From Coprinellus micaceus (taxonomy: Eukaryota > Basidiomycota > Agaricomycetes > Agaricales > Psathyrellaceae): a stretch of 64,000 bases of DNA. Below, piece after piece: positions 24,201 to 35,205 of this stretch. Within the stretch, counting starts at the first letter, position 1, and each line of letters starts with the position of its first letter. The notes under the pieces were generated by a model. It worked only from the letters and a program-made list of their open reading frames with translations, made no database searches and was not told where the DNA came from. Made by a program: the position numbers and the translations under genes. The stretch is taken from positions 4,340,001 through 4,404,000 of the forward strand of contig OX596336.1 in the NCBI GenBank assembly GCA_951394405.1, read 5' to 3'.

Positions 24201-26378
24201 ATGGCGTCTACCCAAGAGGCACGATCCCCAGATCCAGAAGCGGATCATGGTCGACGAAAGCGGGTACGTCAAATCATAGCCGCGACCATAGGAAGGCTCA
24301 CGTCTGCCTCATAGACCCAAGTTCTGTCCCAGGCTTACAAGGTGCATCTGCAGAAAGGGTTCGAATCTGTGGGCGTTTTTCTCGGTGCGAGGTTGGATAA
24401 GGGTATCCTAGCCAACATCTTGGACGACATGGATACCGAGCTTCTGCGATCGTGGGCGGCTGGTTCTGTCGATGACACACACCTTCACGAAAGGAGTGAA
24501 CATATGAAGCTGGCCATGGATGCCCTGAAGGATCTAAGCACAGTCCTCAAGGCACTGAATGCAGTGCACCGTACTGGAAAGTACCCGAGGCTGGCGCCTC
24601 TCGTGGATCAATGTCTCGAGATGGTGCACGAACGATGGAGCGGCGTCGCGAGCTGCATCATGTTCTTGGCGCAGACCATCTTTCCATCGGACCCCGAATG
24701 GGCCGATGTAATGCCTGCCTGTCTTTCGGTCATGGAGCCACTCGTCTACCAACCCGAGAAGAATCACTTCCAGCAAGACATCGTCACAATGCCCGCAACC
24801 GTTGATGTCCTCTTCCACTTTCTTCGACTAACCGATGCCCAGACTGGAAAGCCGACTACGCTTCCATTTAAACAAGGCTCGGATTGCTTGATTGCGAAGA
24901 TATTCGCGTCCTTCGTTAGGTCGGAGATCGGCGCCACGAGCCTCTCATCACGGCTGGAATGCTTACCACAGGACACAAGGAGAGAGGTGGTACGGGCATT
25001 CGTTCGACGGTTTCAGGATGTACTTGCCAAGTCACGCGACGAGCCTAACCAGAGGTCCGATATCGGCCAAACTCTCTTCAGCCTGATACGGGCTACTTGC
25101 GGCCTTTTGACGCCAATGGCCCCAGGAGACGAGTATGCTCACCGAAAACTTATCTTTGAAGCTACCCGCACTCTCTCGCGTTTCACGGAGGATGCTGCGC
25201 TGAAGAAATTGGCGAGGCTTGACCCAACCATCTTGAACACCTGCGTCAACGACCTTTGCTCGCTCGCGAGAAAGAAGGGAATGTCAGCTCGTGTCATGGA
25301 ACGGCTGTTCGAAGGAGGCATGGCGTCGTGCCTTCTGCGCTCCCTGCCGTACGCAGCTACGGGCGCCCACCCGTGGCAAGGCGTTCGGGGTCAAGCATGC
25401 GACCTAATCCCTTTCCTGACCGATTCGCGCTGCTTTACCGCAGCGAAAAAGGGTGGAACGAACCTCCAGCTCTTTAAAGAGTTTGAAGACCAGCCGAAGT
25501 CCACAGCTTTCCAATCCATCTACAGCGCTTATTCATTGGCCCTGCGATGCGGCGAATCAGCTTTTAGCGCGAGAAAGGATGCCACCCAGATGTGTTACAA
25601 CGTACAGGTCAGTCAACCAACACACCTGGATTTTTGTTATCCTCTAAAAGCTGACTGCGACATCTTAGCATCAACTACCACTCCAGGGCTCTGGCAACCC
25701 ACCCACTCTGAGAACCTGCGGATCGTGCCATGCAGTGTTCTATTGCTCTAGAGCATGTCAAGAGGAAGACTGGGCTGCACTACACAAGCCGGAATGCAAG
25801 CCAGCGTCGCTTTACTGGCGTAGGTTCTTTCCCGTTGTGACCCTTCACCGATTGTTGACAGATTAATGGCAGGTCAAAAGTTGAAGGCTGCTGGCGTTAC
25901 CCGGAGAGTAGAGCAAGATAGACTAACCTTTCTCGAGGCGTTGGCGAACCGCTTCCTACCGGCGCCTTCCGAAATGGAGGCACCGCACCTGGTTGAACTC
26001 GAGCAGTCTTCCAAAGGTACCCGCGAGCGTGCCAAGGACACTCTTGTGCATGTGTTCGATACCGCGGGGATGCGCAATATGCTCGACCGGACCAACTCCC
26101 TCAAGTTCGTCAAGTACGAGCACATGTCAATCTCAGCTTTCCTCAAGAAGTACGACGAGGAAGTTGGAGAGAGTACTCAAGCCAGGATTTTTCAGTGTGC
26201 GGAGGACGTGCAGCGTCACCCAGATTCCTCTGCTCTTGTTACAGGCATGTTCCTTGCCAGCTCCCGCGTCGTAATTACGATCTGTGCGAAAATGCGGTAC
26301 ACCGGTGGGGCTGTTATGGGCCAGAAGTATAGGGTAGTCTCTCATGGTTGTTGCGTGTTGACCCTCATCGGGTTGTAG
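24201..26378 (+). CDS. Variant MYND-finger protein, copy E
   Basis: Four exons fit: 24201-24263, 24315-25607, 25669-25819 and 25873-26378, giving 670 residues. The first exon (MASTQEARSPD, ends GRRKR) is again short and basic. The helical domain includes LVDQCLEMVHERWSGVASCI and LIPFLTDSRCFTAAKKGG; the phrase FEGGMASCLLRSLPY is shared with copy B (FEGGVVPCFLRSLPF), so B and E look like sisters. The finger exon is 151 nt, one codon longer than in the others, and reads CGSC, YCSRACQEEDW, HKPEC. The C-terminal domain keeps VEQDRLTFLEALANRFLPAP and SALVTGMF. The gene ends without the extra tail exon of C and D. Role unknown. Confidence 0.85.
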
Positions 26379-26721
26379 TACTATGGTCGGGGTCTCAGTG
26401 GTATATATGGAGAGAGACGAGAGGGCGGGACTGCGCCTGGGTCTGTTGTATATTACCTATCGAGGGGTCTCGCATACGTAGTCAATACCCCCCAGCTCGT
26501 GCTCGTTACTACTCACCCCCTTGCCAACTGTTCAACGTTCAACGTTCAATGGTGGGTATTCGGTGGGTAGAAGCGCTACTTACTCCTCGGGGCATCTGAG
26601 GCTGACATGCCATCAATACGCCTTGTTCTCAACTCCCATCATCCTCGAGAGAAATCCGTGCCTTGTCCGTGCCGCTGGGCCAACTTTCCTACTCCCGACG
26701 CTTTTTAGTCCCTAGAGTCCA
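26379..26721. other. Intergenic, promoter of copy F
   Basis: About 340 bp. Contains the GTTCAAC tandem motif at 26530-26550. Confidence 0.45.
26530..26550 (+). promoter_or_regulatory. Tandem GTTCAAY motif upstream of copy F
   Basis: Three consecutive units (GTTCAAC, GTTCAAC, GTTCAAT) about 170 nt before the ATG of copy F, matching the array upstream of copy C in reverse unit order. Possible shared regulatory site; motif match only. Confidence 0.35.
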
Positions 26722-28805
26722 ATGGCAAAACTTGGAAACGAACCGAGAGCTGAAGTCAGGCTATATCGACGCAGGGTGAGTTTCCGGATGGCGAAAACTT
26801 GGCTGACTTACGGTCGTGGCCTCTCCACAGACTATCCTAAAGGCAGAGAACATGGTCTTTGCGACCGGGGTCAAAGGGGCAGGCGTCTACCTTAGCGATG
26901 CTTTGAACCCCCACGTTCTTCAGGATGTCCTCGATGACTTGGCCCCAAAATTGCCTCGATCTTCAGAGTTGGACTCTGCCACAAGTCGTCAGCTTATCGT
27001 GTCGGCGTCGACTGCATTAAAGGACTGGGCGACTATCTTGCGGTGCTTAGAATCTTCCCTCTCCGAAATTTCAAGCATTCAGGTCGCCATGGACAAGTGT
27101 CTTGCGGTACTGTCGGTACACTGGGAAGACGTCGCCAAGTGGATGTCATTTTTCATTCAGAAAGCATCTCCATCGGATACCTCCTCCTTCCTCATTCTCA
27201 ATTGCTGCGTCCAAATATTGGGCATTACTACCACCAACGTAGACGGCAATATACTCAAATCTCAAATCGCGTCCACACTCTGCACCGTCGACGTCTTGAT
27301 CAATTTTGTTTGCCTCGCCGACCCTCGTACAGGCAAAGTCACTGGGATCCGGCTCAAACACACATCGACGTGCTCCATTCCCCACTTGTATTACTTCCTA
27401 TCGCAACAGGACGTGCCGAGGGAGACCTTAGCGATCAGACTGGGCTCTGCTAGCTCCCGCCGAAGGAAGACGTTTGTGGCCTCGCTCATCCAACGTATTC
27501 AAGACCTACCGGCGTCGCCTGTCGATGCTGACGGGCTCCTATCAGCGGCCGAGGACCTTTCCAAATTTCTTGGACCTACCTCGTTTCTCTTTGCCTCCGG
27601 TTTCAATCGGGACTTTGAACGGCAGAACTTCGTGCTGGTTGCTTTGGAGGCCATCGCGAGGATAGTGGACGCAGGCGTCAGTCATGGAACCCGACACCGC
27701 CTGTTCTGGTGGAACATAATGCTCTGCATCAAATCCATGGCTGAGCTTGCAGCCTCTCCTGGGTGGCGCAAAATATCCTACCGTCTCATCGAAGGGGGGA
27801 TAATATCCAGCATACTTTATACTTTTCCGCGCATCAGGCTCTAAAAACGATCCTAGTATTCCTAACAGAGTGTGGCAGCCTTCGTGCCGTGAGGGCCCTT
27901 AGGGGGATCAAGCCCTCGGTGAATGCTTACACAGAAGGGAGGCCCACTTCTCAAATATTCGAGGACATATACAAAGGGGCTTCTGCTTCTTTTGAAAGGG
28001 CGACGGTCGCCTTTGGTGGAACGAGGTCCGTGACGGTGTGCTGCGGGTTGAGGGTGAGTTCGTTGTTCTCGCTCTTTGCCAAGGCTAGTGACTGGATTCG
28101 GCGTACCCATGAATAGCATCGCCCTTTAAGCACACACGGAAGAGACCTGGCTTCTGTCAAGGCGTGCAAAAACTGTCGGTCATACTTCTATTGCTCCGAA
28201 CTCTGCCAGAAAGAGGATTGGGTTTCCTTTCATTCCAAAGAATGCGCGGGGGCCCAACAAAAGGGCAAGGATTTTCGTTAAATTCAGTATAGTGTCCACG
28301 CTCACGCTCGCCGCCGCTCATAGGTGCTGAGTACCAGCCATACAGAAGACGTATTACCGCCAGGCTCTTGTACGACCGACTCGTCTACTTGGAAGCCCTT
28401 GCAAACCATCATCTTCCCCCGCTACCCGAGATCACCAAGCTTCTAAAGCAGCACCCCTCTAAACCCTCCTTCGTCATCTATTTCAACTTTAATCCAAATG
28501 CCCCAGGGAGGCACACCTATGGGGTCGACGTAGGCCCCGAGTACATCGGTTTCGACGGATACCTCAAATCAATAAAGAACACGATGAATGACCTCGAAGA
28601 AGCTAGGATCCGATCCATGGCGGCAGACGTGGAAAGCAGCAAGGGATCTGTTGTTCTGGTTGAAGGAACCTTTGCCATGGGTAACGCCGTACTGTTGTTC
28701 ATCTGTGCCAAGATGGAGTATTCCCCCCTGGCCCCGTCGCCAGAGCGGTACAAGACCTTGGGCAGTGCCTTCCGCGAGTTTCCATTCACAGCTACTTTGA
28801 GGTAG
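26722..28805 (+). pseudogene. Variant MYND-finger protein, copy F (frameshifted)
   Basis: The expected exons are 26722-26775, 26831-28053, 28117-28264 and 28324-28805. The second exon changes frame near 27825-27840: upstream it reads the family's frame up to SYRLIEGGIISSIL, then meets a stop at 27844, while the next frame resumes with family-like sequence (LKTILVFLTECGSLRAV). The exon sum is one base short of a multiple of three, so a one-base loss (plus a few missing codons there) is the simplest reading. The finger is intact (CKNC, YCSELCQKEDW, HSKEC). The intron after the finger starts GCAAGG, a GC-AG intron. The C-terminal domain keeps YDRLVYLEALANHHLPPLP. It may be a young pseudogene, a sequencing error, or a gene with an unseen intron. 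Confidence 0.7.
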
Positions 28806-29349
28806 GAGTGCGTTATAGGCCAAAAATGTCCGGAAGTCTTCCGGCATGGATAGAGGGCGCTGAGGTGGTGCAATAGGGATCGTCCATGAGACAACGAACC
28901 ATGTACATTTATTTATGCAACCAACGGGATCGGGGTGCGGTGAGAAGTGAGAGGGGTGGCGCAAGAAACTGCGAGGGATATGCGAGGACGGTTGCTTGAA
29001 CAGGCTTCATGGTCGACGAACGTCTTCCGACGACGTAGGTTCCAATCTCAGTCGTAATAGATGCCTACCCGAGGTAGTCCAATCCCAGAGCGACAGCAAA
29101 TGAATGTAGCAAGTAAAACATATTCGTAATTCACCAGTCCGTATTGAATAACAAAGCGACAACAAGATGAGCGAGGTGATCCGGCTACAAAGAGCTACGC
29201 TACTGGGGGGAGAACAGAGTAAGAGAAGAGCAAACGCTTGTGAATAGAAAGTGAAGAGAAAGTTGGACATACTAGTAAACAAGAAATCAGAACCTACTTC
29301 TCAATCTAGCCGGGTCACACACTCCAGCCGCTCCGCTAACACACCTCGC
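28806..29349. other. Intergenic, convergent 3' ends
   Basis: Lies between the 3' ends of MYND copy F (+) and the membrane-protein gene (-). No gene or repeat recognised. Confidence 0.45.
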
Positions 29350-30310
29350 CTAGTTCCCGGCTGGGGCCTTGGGGACCTCCTCAAACGTAACCTTCTCGTC
29401 GATAGGGTAGACGTAGGTGGGAGGAGCGGTCAACGGGGTCCTCCTGACATCCTCCTCCTCGTCATCGTCCTCTGGAACGGCCTCGTACTCCTTATCATCA
29501 GACGAGCATCCACGGGCGATCAGGATACCAAACACCCAGATCATCCTAATGAGAACGCCAATGCCAGCACCGATAACAAAGGCGACAGCTCTGCCCTCCC
29601 AGGGTCCAAGAGCCATGAGCGCGCCTTCGAGACGGATCATGAAGGAGGGTCCACCGTGTCCGTGGTGCGCCATGTGGGCGTGGTGGTGGTGGTGGTGAGG
29701 ACGGGGACGACGAGGGGGAATTCCAACCCTGAACTCGGGGACGGCAGGGGCGGGCTGAATCCGCTCGAGCTGGATGTTCTCTCCACCCTTTGTAGTTCCC
29801 CACCATCCGTTGACATTATCGCCACCCTTGACGCTGACGAACGTCGCTCCACCGTTGTTGGTTCCCTTGGGGGGCACAATCTGGATGACGCCACCATGAA
29901 TGAACGCGGGGCCGGAGTGGTGATTGGTGTTGGTCTCGATAAGGGGGAGTCCGAAGGCCTTCCTGAAAGCGTTCTGCGCCTCAATAGCTTTCTGCCTGAA
30001 CAAAGACTTCATGCACGGTCCCTTGCGGTGCTGAGCGGCCGGCGCTGCACCGGGGTGGGCCATGAGCTGGGCGACGTCGACGTTGGCATTGGGGTTGTTG
30101 ACATGGCTCGCGGCGTGACCAAATCGCATGTGGGCGAAGGGGTCAGAATCGGGTTTCTGGATCGCATTGGAGACGACTATGACCCTCAGAGGAGTCGCTG
30201 ACGCTGTTTCAACCACGATTCCATCATTATTCGCCCATGAACCGACGAGATCTCTACTGACCTATGGTAGCGCCTGCCGCAAAAGCGGCAACCGCAGTAC
30301 TGAGTTTCAT
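29350..30310 (-). CDS. Secreted or single-pass membrane protein
   Basis: Two exons: 30310-30262 and 30203-29350, joined by a 58-nt GT-AG intron, giving 300 residues. Exon 1 supplies a signal peptide (MKLSTAVAAFAAGATIASA), so the start is well supported. The luminal part has SNAIQKPDSDPFAHMRFGHA, a KGPCMKSLFRQKAIEAQNAF segment and a His-rich stretch RPHHHHHHAHMAHHGHGG. Near residues 215-245 comes GPWEGRAVAFVIGAGIGVLI and a further hydrophobic run, a transmembrane helix. The cytosolic tail is acidic (PEDDDEEEDV). I have a memory of basidiomycete proteins with this layout, all unnamed, so no symbol is given. A role in the secretory pathway or cell surface is inferred from topology; the His run could bind metal. 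Confidence 0.82.
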
Positions 30311-30969
30311 CGACTTTGCGAGCGCTAGACTGGTAAAAGAGAGTATCTTCAAACTTCAGTTCAAATATTGGGCTCCATAAGGAGGGAGACTCACAAAGTT
30401 GAATTAGTTTCTACGATGGGAGTAAGGAGATGATGATGGTTTGGGACAAGCCAGTGCGGAGACTGCGGCAGTCCAAGCCATTGGCTGACTCAGCACCTCG
30501 TGACCATTGTTGTCACCGCCAAGGGCCTTTCGGAGTGCCCCTTGTCTCCTCCCATCTCGTCCTACTGACTCGACTGATATATTTCCGCTCTCGAGAGTGT
30601 CAGGCTCTCCAAGTGCAACTATGGGATCGGAGTATAACAGCACCTCATGGCAGCCTCACCGAGTCAGGGAGGCTGTGCCCAAATAAGCGCCCATCCCCAA
30701 ACTGGGAGGCAGGATATGACTCCGGAACCGCGCCAGATGTGGTGTGCCTTCGAAAGGGTGAGGATACTGGCGATTTTACACGGGTGTCTAATAGTACATG
30801 GGCTCACGGACCAACTCCTAAAGCTCGACAACTAAATCTTGCCGTACTTGCTCTCAACCGACTCCCTGATTTTCGCCCACTGGCCCAACGGCGACTCATC
30901 TCCCCTCAGGACTTGGACGACCCTGCTCGCCAAACGTTATTACCGGCTTAAGGAGCGAAATAAAACTAC
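30311..30969. other. Intergenic
   Basis: Upstream of the membrane-protein gene and downstream of CVNH gene 1. A plus-strand frame of 173 codons (30430-30951) has no family features and I do not count it. Confidence 0.4.
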
Positions 30970-32368
30970 TCACTTTCCTATTGGCAAGGCCATTACTAAG
31001 TCCTCACTCGCAGACGCCTGGGCGTCGATGGCGTCCTGCGCAAGACCCAAGCTAGCTCCAGCCAACGCTCCTGTAATCACCTCAATCGCCCTCTTCACCA
31101 AAGTCGTTAGGTCCGTCGACAACCACCCCGCGACAAACTCCAAGGCCTCTCCCGCAGCCGCACCTCCAATAGTGTTCTTCAGCGCCTCGGATACGGCCCT
31201 CCCGACGGTCGCCTCCTCGAACTCAGCCCGAAGCCTAGGATCCTCTATGTTTTTGGCGATGTGGCTCTCAGCGAGCATGGCAAGCGGAGTGGAGAGGCGG
31301 GCTGCTAATCCAGCCGCGAGAGGACCGTTCAAGAAGGCGCCTGCAAATACGGCGACGGTCACAATCGTCGAGCTGGTGCAGCGTGCCAAGGCGCGTTGAG
31401 CGTGGTCCTATACAGGCCTGTAAGTGCTAGTATAGGCGATACCAAGTGCAGTCGGGCTTACCTGGTTGTCGTTAGCGCTCTGAATAGCCGCGGTGATATA
31501 ACCAGCGACGGGGATACGCTCAGTCTCGCGGGAGAAGTGACCATCTCTATCCCAAGGGCCGTCGCTGGTGTTCAGGGGATTTTTCAGCCTCGTTTTCCTC
31601 TCAAAGGCGCTCAAGGACTTACTGCTTCTCAAACACAAGTCCACCTTCCTTGACCACCACGCAGATCGACAAATCCACCTCTGCGCCAACCCAGTTCCCC
31701 TCGTGGTTAAGCTCGCCTTTGAGCATAACGCTCGACTCGCTCACTTCGATTGCGAAGTTCCGGCCAGCGTCCCCGAAGCCGCCCTCACCCGAGACGAACT
31801 TACCTTGGGTGTTCCCATAATGGGCGCTCAGGTCGATCTCGGAATAGGCCCACGTCCCGTCGGTTTGCTGGCAGAGCCCCCTGAGAACGGTACCGTCGTT
31901 CAAACCGAGGAGGGTTGCCGAGAGGAGGATAGACTCGTGGCTGCAGGCGAGGTCAACGGGGTTCTCGAAATTAAGGAATGGGTGGAGGCATCAATGAACT
32001 TACGGTGCGTTTCCGGGGACATGCTCGTAAGGCGACCCCGCCTTGGACGGCGCACGCGGCAAAGTCGAGTTAACCAACCCATCGACGGCTTCAGCCAACT
32101 TCCTCAACGGCTCCTCTAAAGCGCGCTGCGCGTCTCCCACTCCCTGCTCTAGATTCCCCCTCGCATCCTCGACGCCCTTCTTAGCGTTCTCGCCAAACTC
32201 ACCAACGCCTTTCTCAATATTCTCACCCGCGTTCTGCATGCCCTGCTGGGTTTGATTCTGGACATCTCCAAGAGCCTTACCGGCGTCTTCCATTCCGTGC
32301 TGAGCGTTCTCTCGGAATTCATTCGCGCCCTTCTGCATATCTCCAACAGGATCCCAGCCACCGAACAT
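30970..32368 (-). CDS. CVNH-domain protein 1
   Basis: Four exons: 32368-32004, 31940-31623, 31564-31462 and 31407-30970, giving 407 residues. Residues 1-121 are amphipathic repeats rich in E, K, G, N and A (for example ENIEKGVGEFGENAKKGVED), like LEA or apolipoprotein helices. Residues about 122-228 form a CVNH (cyanovirin-N homology) domain: LRGLCQQTDGTWAYSEIDLS, HYGNTQGKFVSGEGGFGDAG, then LKGELNHEGNWVGAEVDLSI. CVNH folds bind mannose glycans in cyanobacteria, ferns and fungi. The C-terminal 170 residues are Ala/Gly-rich and partly hydrophobic (ERIPVAGYITAAIQSANDNQ; ITGALAGASLGLAQD) and may sit on or in membranes. No signal peptide is seen. Sugar binding is inferred from the family only. Confidence 0.83.
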
Positions 32369-32987
32369 TTTTGTGTTAGGCGGGTTCGTGTAGGAGATGG
32401 ACTGAAGGTGGAAGGAGGTCAAGGGATGGATGGGGGGACCAGCGATGTGGGAGAGGCTTATATTGGGTCGCACATTGGGATGACGTCAGCAACCTCACTC
32501 CCATTGCACGATCTACCGTTTCCTGGAGAAGGGAACTGCAGTAACGATAGCCTTTGCGGAGTAGATGTTTCTAACAGCACCCCGGGAGCATCGCTCTAGC
32601 GCTGGACGACCGCGGAACCCCATCAAAACAAATAAGCGCCCGTGCGTGTGGCAGATGGCAGGTGATCGCGCTGCTGCCTTGTGGCTGCCTGGAGGACAAT
32701 GGGTCAAACGATGTACGTGAGCGGCCATAGTTTTCCTATATTCTGGAAGATGAAGAAGGGTTCCAAAAAGAGATCATATGCGACAGCAGGATACAACCAA
32801 ACAAGCGCGACTACTATTACAGATGGGTATTCCACAACCCCCTTGAACCGCCCTCGAAGAGCTCAAGGGTAACTTAGACCTTGTTTTTGGTGTGAATAGA
32901 ACCCCGGATGGCCATGTACATCCACTCATTGAGAACCTTCTCGTCTCCTTTCCACCAAGACTGGATCGATCTATTTTCAAAGAAGTA
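32369..32987. other. Intergenic between the CVNH genes
   Basis: Promoter of CVNH gene 1 and 3' end of CVNH gene 2. Apart from the TATA-like site nothing is recognised. Confidence 0.4.
32457..32465 (-). promoter_or_regulatory. Possible TATA box, CVNH gene 1
   Basis: The minus strand reads CAATATAAG about 90 nt upstream of the ATG at 32368. Motif match only. Confidence 0.35.
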
Positions 32988-34269
32988 TCAGTTTTTGGGG
33001 GTCGGAGCTCTGTGGGTCACATACTTTTTGATGAACGCCAATGCCAGGCCAGCCCCAGCTAAAATCCCCTGGAACATGTTATACGCTTCTTTCGCCAGCC
33101 ACACTGCATAACACGATATGAATTCCCCAGCGACGGCGTTCTTGAGTGAATCATAGAATGCCTGTTTGACGGATACTTCGAACTGGGCTCGGATGCGGGG
33201 ATCCTCGATGCCATTGGCGATGCCGTTTCTGGCCAATATAGCGAGTGGGGTAGCAAGGAACGCCGCCACCGAACTACCGAGCGGACCCATCGCCCATTTG
33301 CCTGCAAGCGCCGCGGCCGTCACAATATTCGAGCTCGTGCAACGTGCTACTGCCCGTCGAGCCTGATCCTGTGTACGACTGTGTCAGTACTGATAGAAGT
33401 GAAAAGGTGGTGCAAACAAAGGCAAGCTGACTACAGGAGACTAGCTGGGGCGGGGAGTAAGACCTACCTGATTGCCGTACGCGCTATGAAAGAGGGCGAT
33501 GATATATCCAACCACAGGAATGCGCTCGGCTATGTCAGCGAGCCAACCATCCCTACGCCAAGTGCCGTCACTGGCACGGTCTAACTTAGCTGTGACCAAC
33601 GCACGATTTAAAGGGGACTCACTACTGCTCGAAAACAAGCTTTCCATCCTTAACCACGATGCATAGAGACAGGTCGATCTCGGCCTCGATGCAGCCACCA
33701 TTGACGTAAAGTTCGCCTTTGAGCATCAAACTCGACCCCCCATGTTCCAACTTGAAGCGACGTCCAGTGCTCTTGAAACCCGCCCCACCTGAGATAAATT
33801 CACCTCCTCTATTTCCGTAGTGAGTGTTCAGGTCAATCTTCGAGTAGAGCCAAGATCCGTCAGCCTTCTGACAGAGGCCGTGGAGCACAGAGCCGTCCCT
33901 TAGGCCCAGGTGAATCGCGGATAGGAGGATTGATTCGTGACTACAGGCACAGTACGCTGCGTTAGTCCTTGGCCAAGATAGATGCCACGCGGGAGATACT
34001 CACGGGGTCACCCCATGAACATGCCTATAGGGAGATTCCCCCATAGACGCGGCTGAGCTCCAGAGCCTGTCTACCTTCCCTTCCAAGAGCCTCAGGGCCT
34101 CCCCCAGCCCCAAGGCGGCCTCTAGGGCGTTCTGTGTACCGCGCAGTGTTCCCTTCTGAATATGTTCCATAACTATATCGAGGATCTCCTGGTCTCCTGG
34201 TTGTTTGTTCCCTTGGGACGTGCTCGCACCCTTCCGTACACCTCCGACAGGATCCTGAACACCAAACAT
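32988..34269 (-). CDS. CVNH-domain protein 2
   Basis: Tandem paralogue of CVNH gene 1 with the same four-exon plan: 34269-34004, 33940-33626, 33570-33468 and 33368-32988, giving 354 residues. Exon 3 is 103 nt in both genes and all intron phases agree. The N-terminal helical part is shorter (88 residues) and diverged. The CVNH domain keeps LHGLCQKADGSWLYSKIDLN, HYGNRGGEFISG and LKGELYVNGGCIEAEIDLSL. The C-terminal part keeps AERIPVVGYI, CTSSNIVTAAALAG, IEDPRIRAQFE and a hydrophobic end (FQGILAGAGLALAFI). Start chosen by alignment with gene 1 (MFGxxDPVG). Both genes look intact. Probable glycan-binding protein; target and location unknown. Confidence 0.82.
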
Positions 34270-35170
34270 TGTTATGAAAGGCAGGCTCTTGTAGGAGATG
34301 TAGAAGGTGGAAAGAGGTCAAGAGAGAGATGCCGTGCACGGGCACCAGCTCGAACTTCTTATCCTGCAGCACAGACGGGGATGACATAAGGAATCCCACT
34401 TTCATCCACAGATACTTATACGGATCGATCCGAGTATCGATGAAAGGAAGACTCCGAAGAGAGCATTGTGAGTAAAAGGAAGAACGCGATGGGTTCTCAC
34501 TTGATAGGGTGTCATCAGGGAATTTCGGGGTCTCTGGTTTTTCCAGGCAACGGTGAACATGGCTTGGCGCCTGGGTGGTGCTGATGGCTACATATCAGGC
34601 CTTGAACTAATGATCCCTTTGAATGACAAGTCACCCCCTCTTGCCCAAGTCTAATAATAATAGTGAGACTAGATGATACTGCTGTTACTTGAGGATTGCT
34701 GACAATGTGTTACCATCGAAGGGGATTGACATCCCACGTCATGCCCGGATTCTGAAATTTCACCAGAACTGTCATGGTTGGTCTTGCTGCGGGGCTCTGA
34801 GCAAGGTGTGGCCAGTCTGTACGAACAATTGACCATCCGATTGTATTCATTTTCTGTCGTGGTAGGTGTGATTGGCAGTGGCCACTCCCATTTCATGCGC
34901 CAGCATACTTGGAACTATTCGGTAGTCTGTTACTGACCATTGTCAGAGAAGACCACAACGGTCGTGGTTAAGATTCGAGCCTTGTGACCGTCAACTGATG
35001 AGCAGTTCTTACACCATCTATAATCTTCCATCTGGCTGAGGTGGGCTCGCTACCCAGTGCCATCCAAGGCTGAGAGGAAGTTGGCGGACCGTAACATTTT
35101 AAATACTCAAACGGTGGAGCGCGTTCATTAGACACAATGCGGAATGCCTTCGAGAGCGTGTCATACTACT
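34270..35170. other. Intergenic, upstream of the copia insertion
   Basis: No gene found. The minus strand has TATAAGTATC at 34420-34411, a possible TATA box for CVNH gene 2, about 150 nt before its ATG. Confidence 0.4.
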
Positions 35171-35175
35171 ATCTC
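35171..35175 (+). repeat. Left target duplication of the copia element
   Basis: ATCTC directly precedes the TGTTGG start of the 5' LTR and is repeated at 42098-42102 directly after the 3' LTR. Five bp is the usual target duplication for Ty1/copia integrases. Confidence 0.93.
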
Positions 35176-35205
35176 TGTTGGAAGACAATGCTCATGTCAA
35201 CTCTA
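35176..35205 (+). repeat. 5' LTR, first 30 bp
   Basis: Begins TGTTGGAAGACAATGC and equals the first 30 bp of the 3' LTR (41715-41744), then is cut off by the nested insertion. Confidence 0.92.

Noticed and set aside
29251..30201. 316-codon plus frame
   Set aside because: Antisense to the signal-peptide and membrane-helix protein; the frame has no features of its own.
31568..32119. 183-codon plus frame opposite CVNH gene 1
   Set aside because: Antisense shadow of a gene with a clear CVNH domain and conserved introns.
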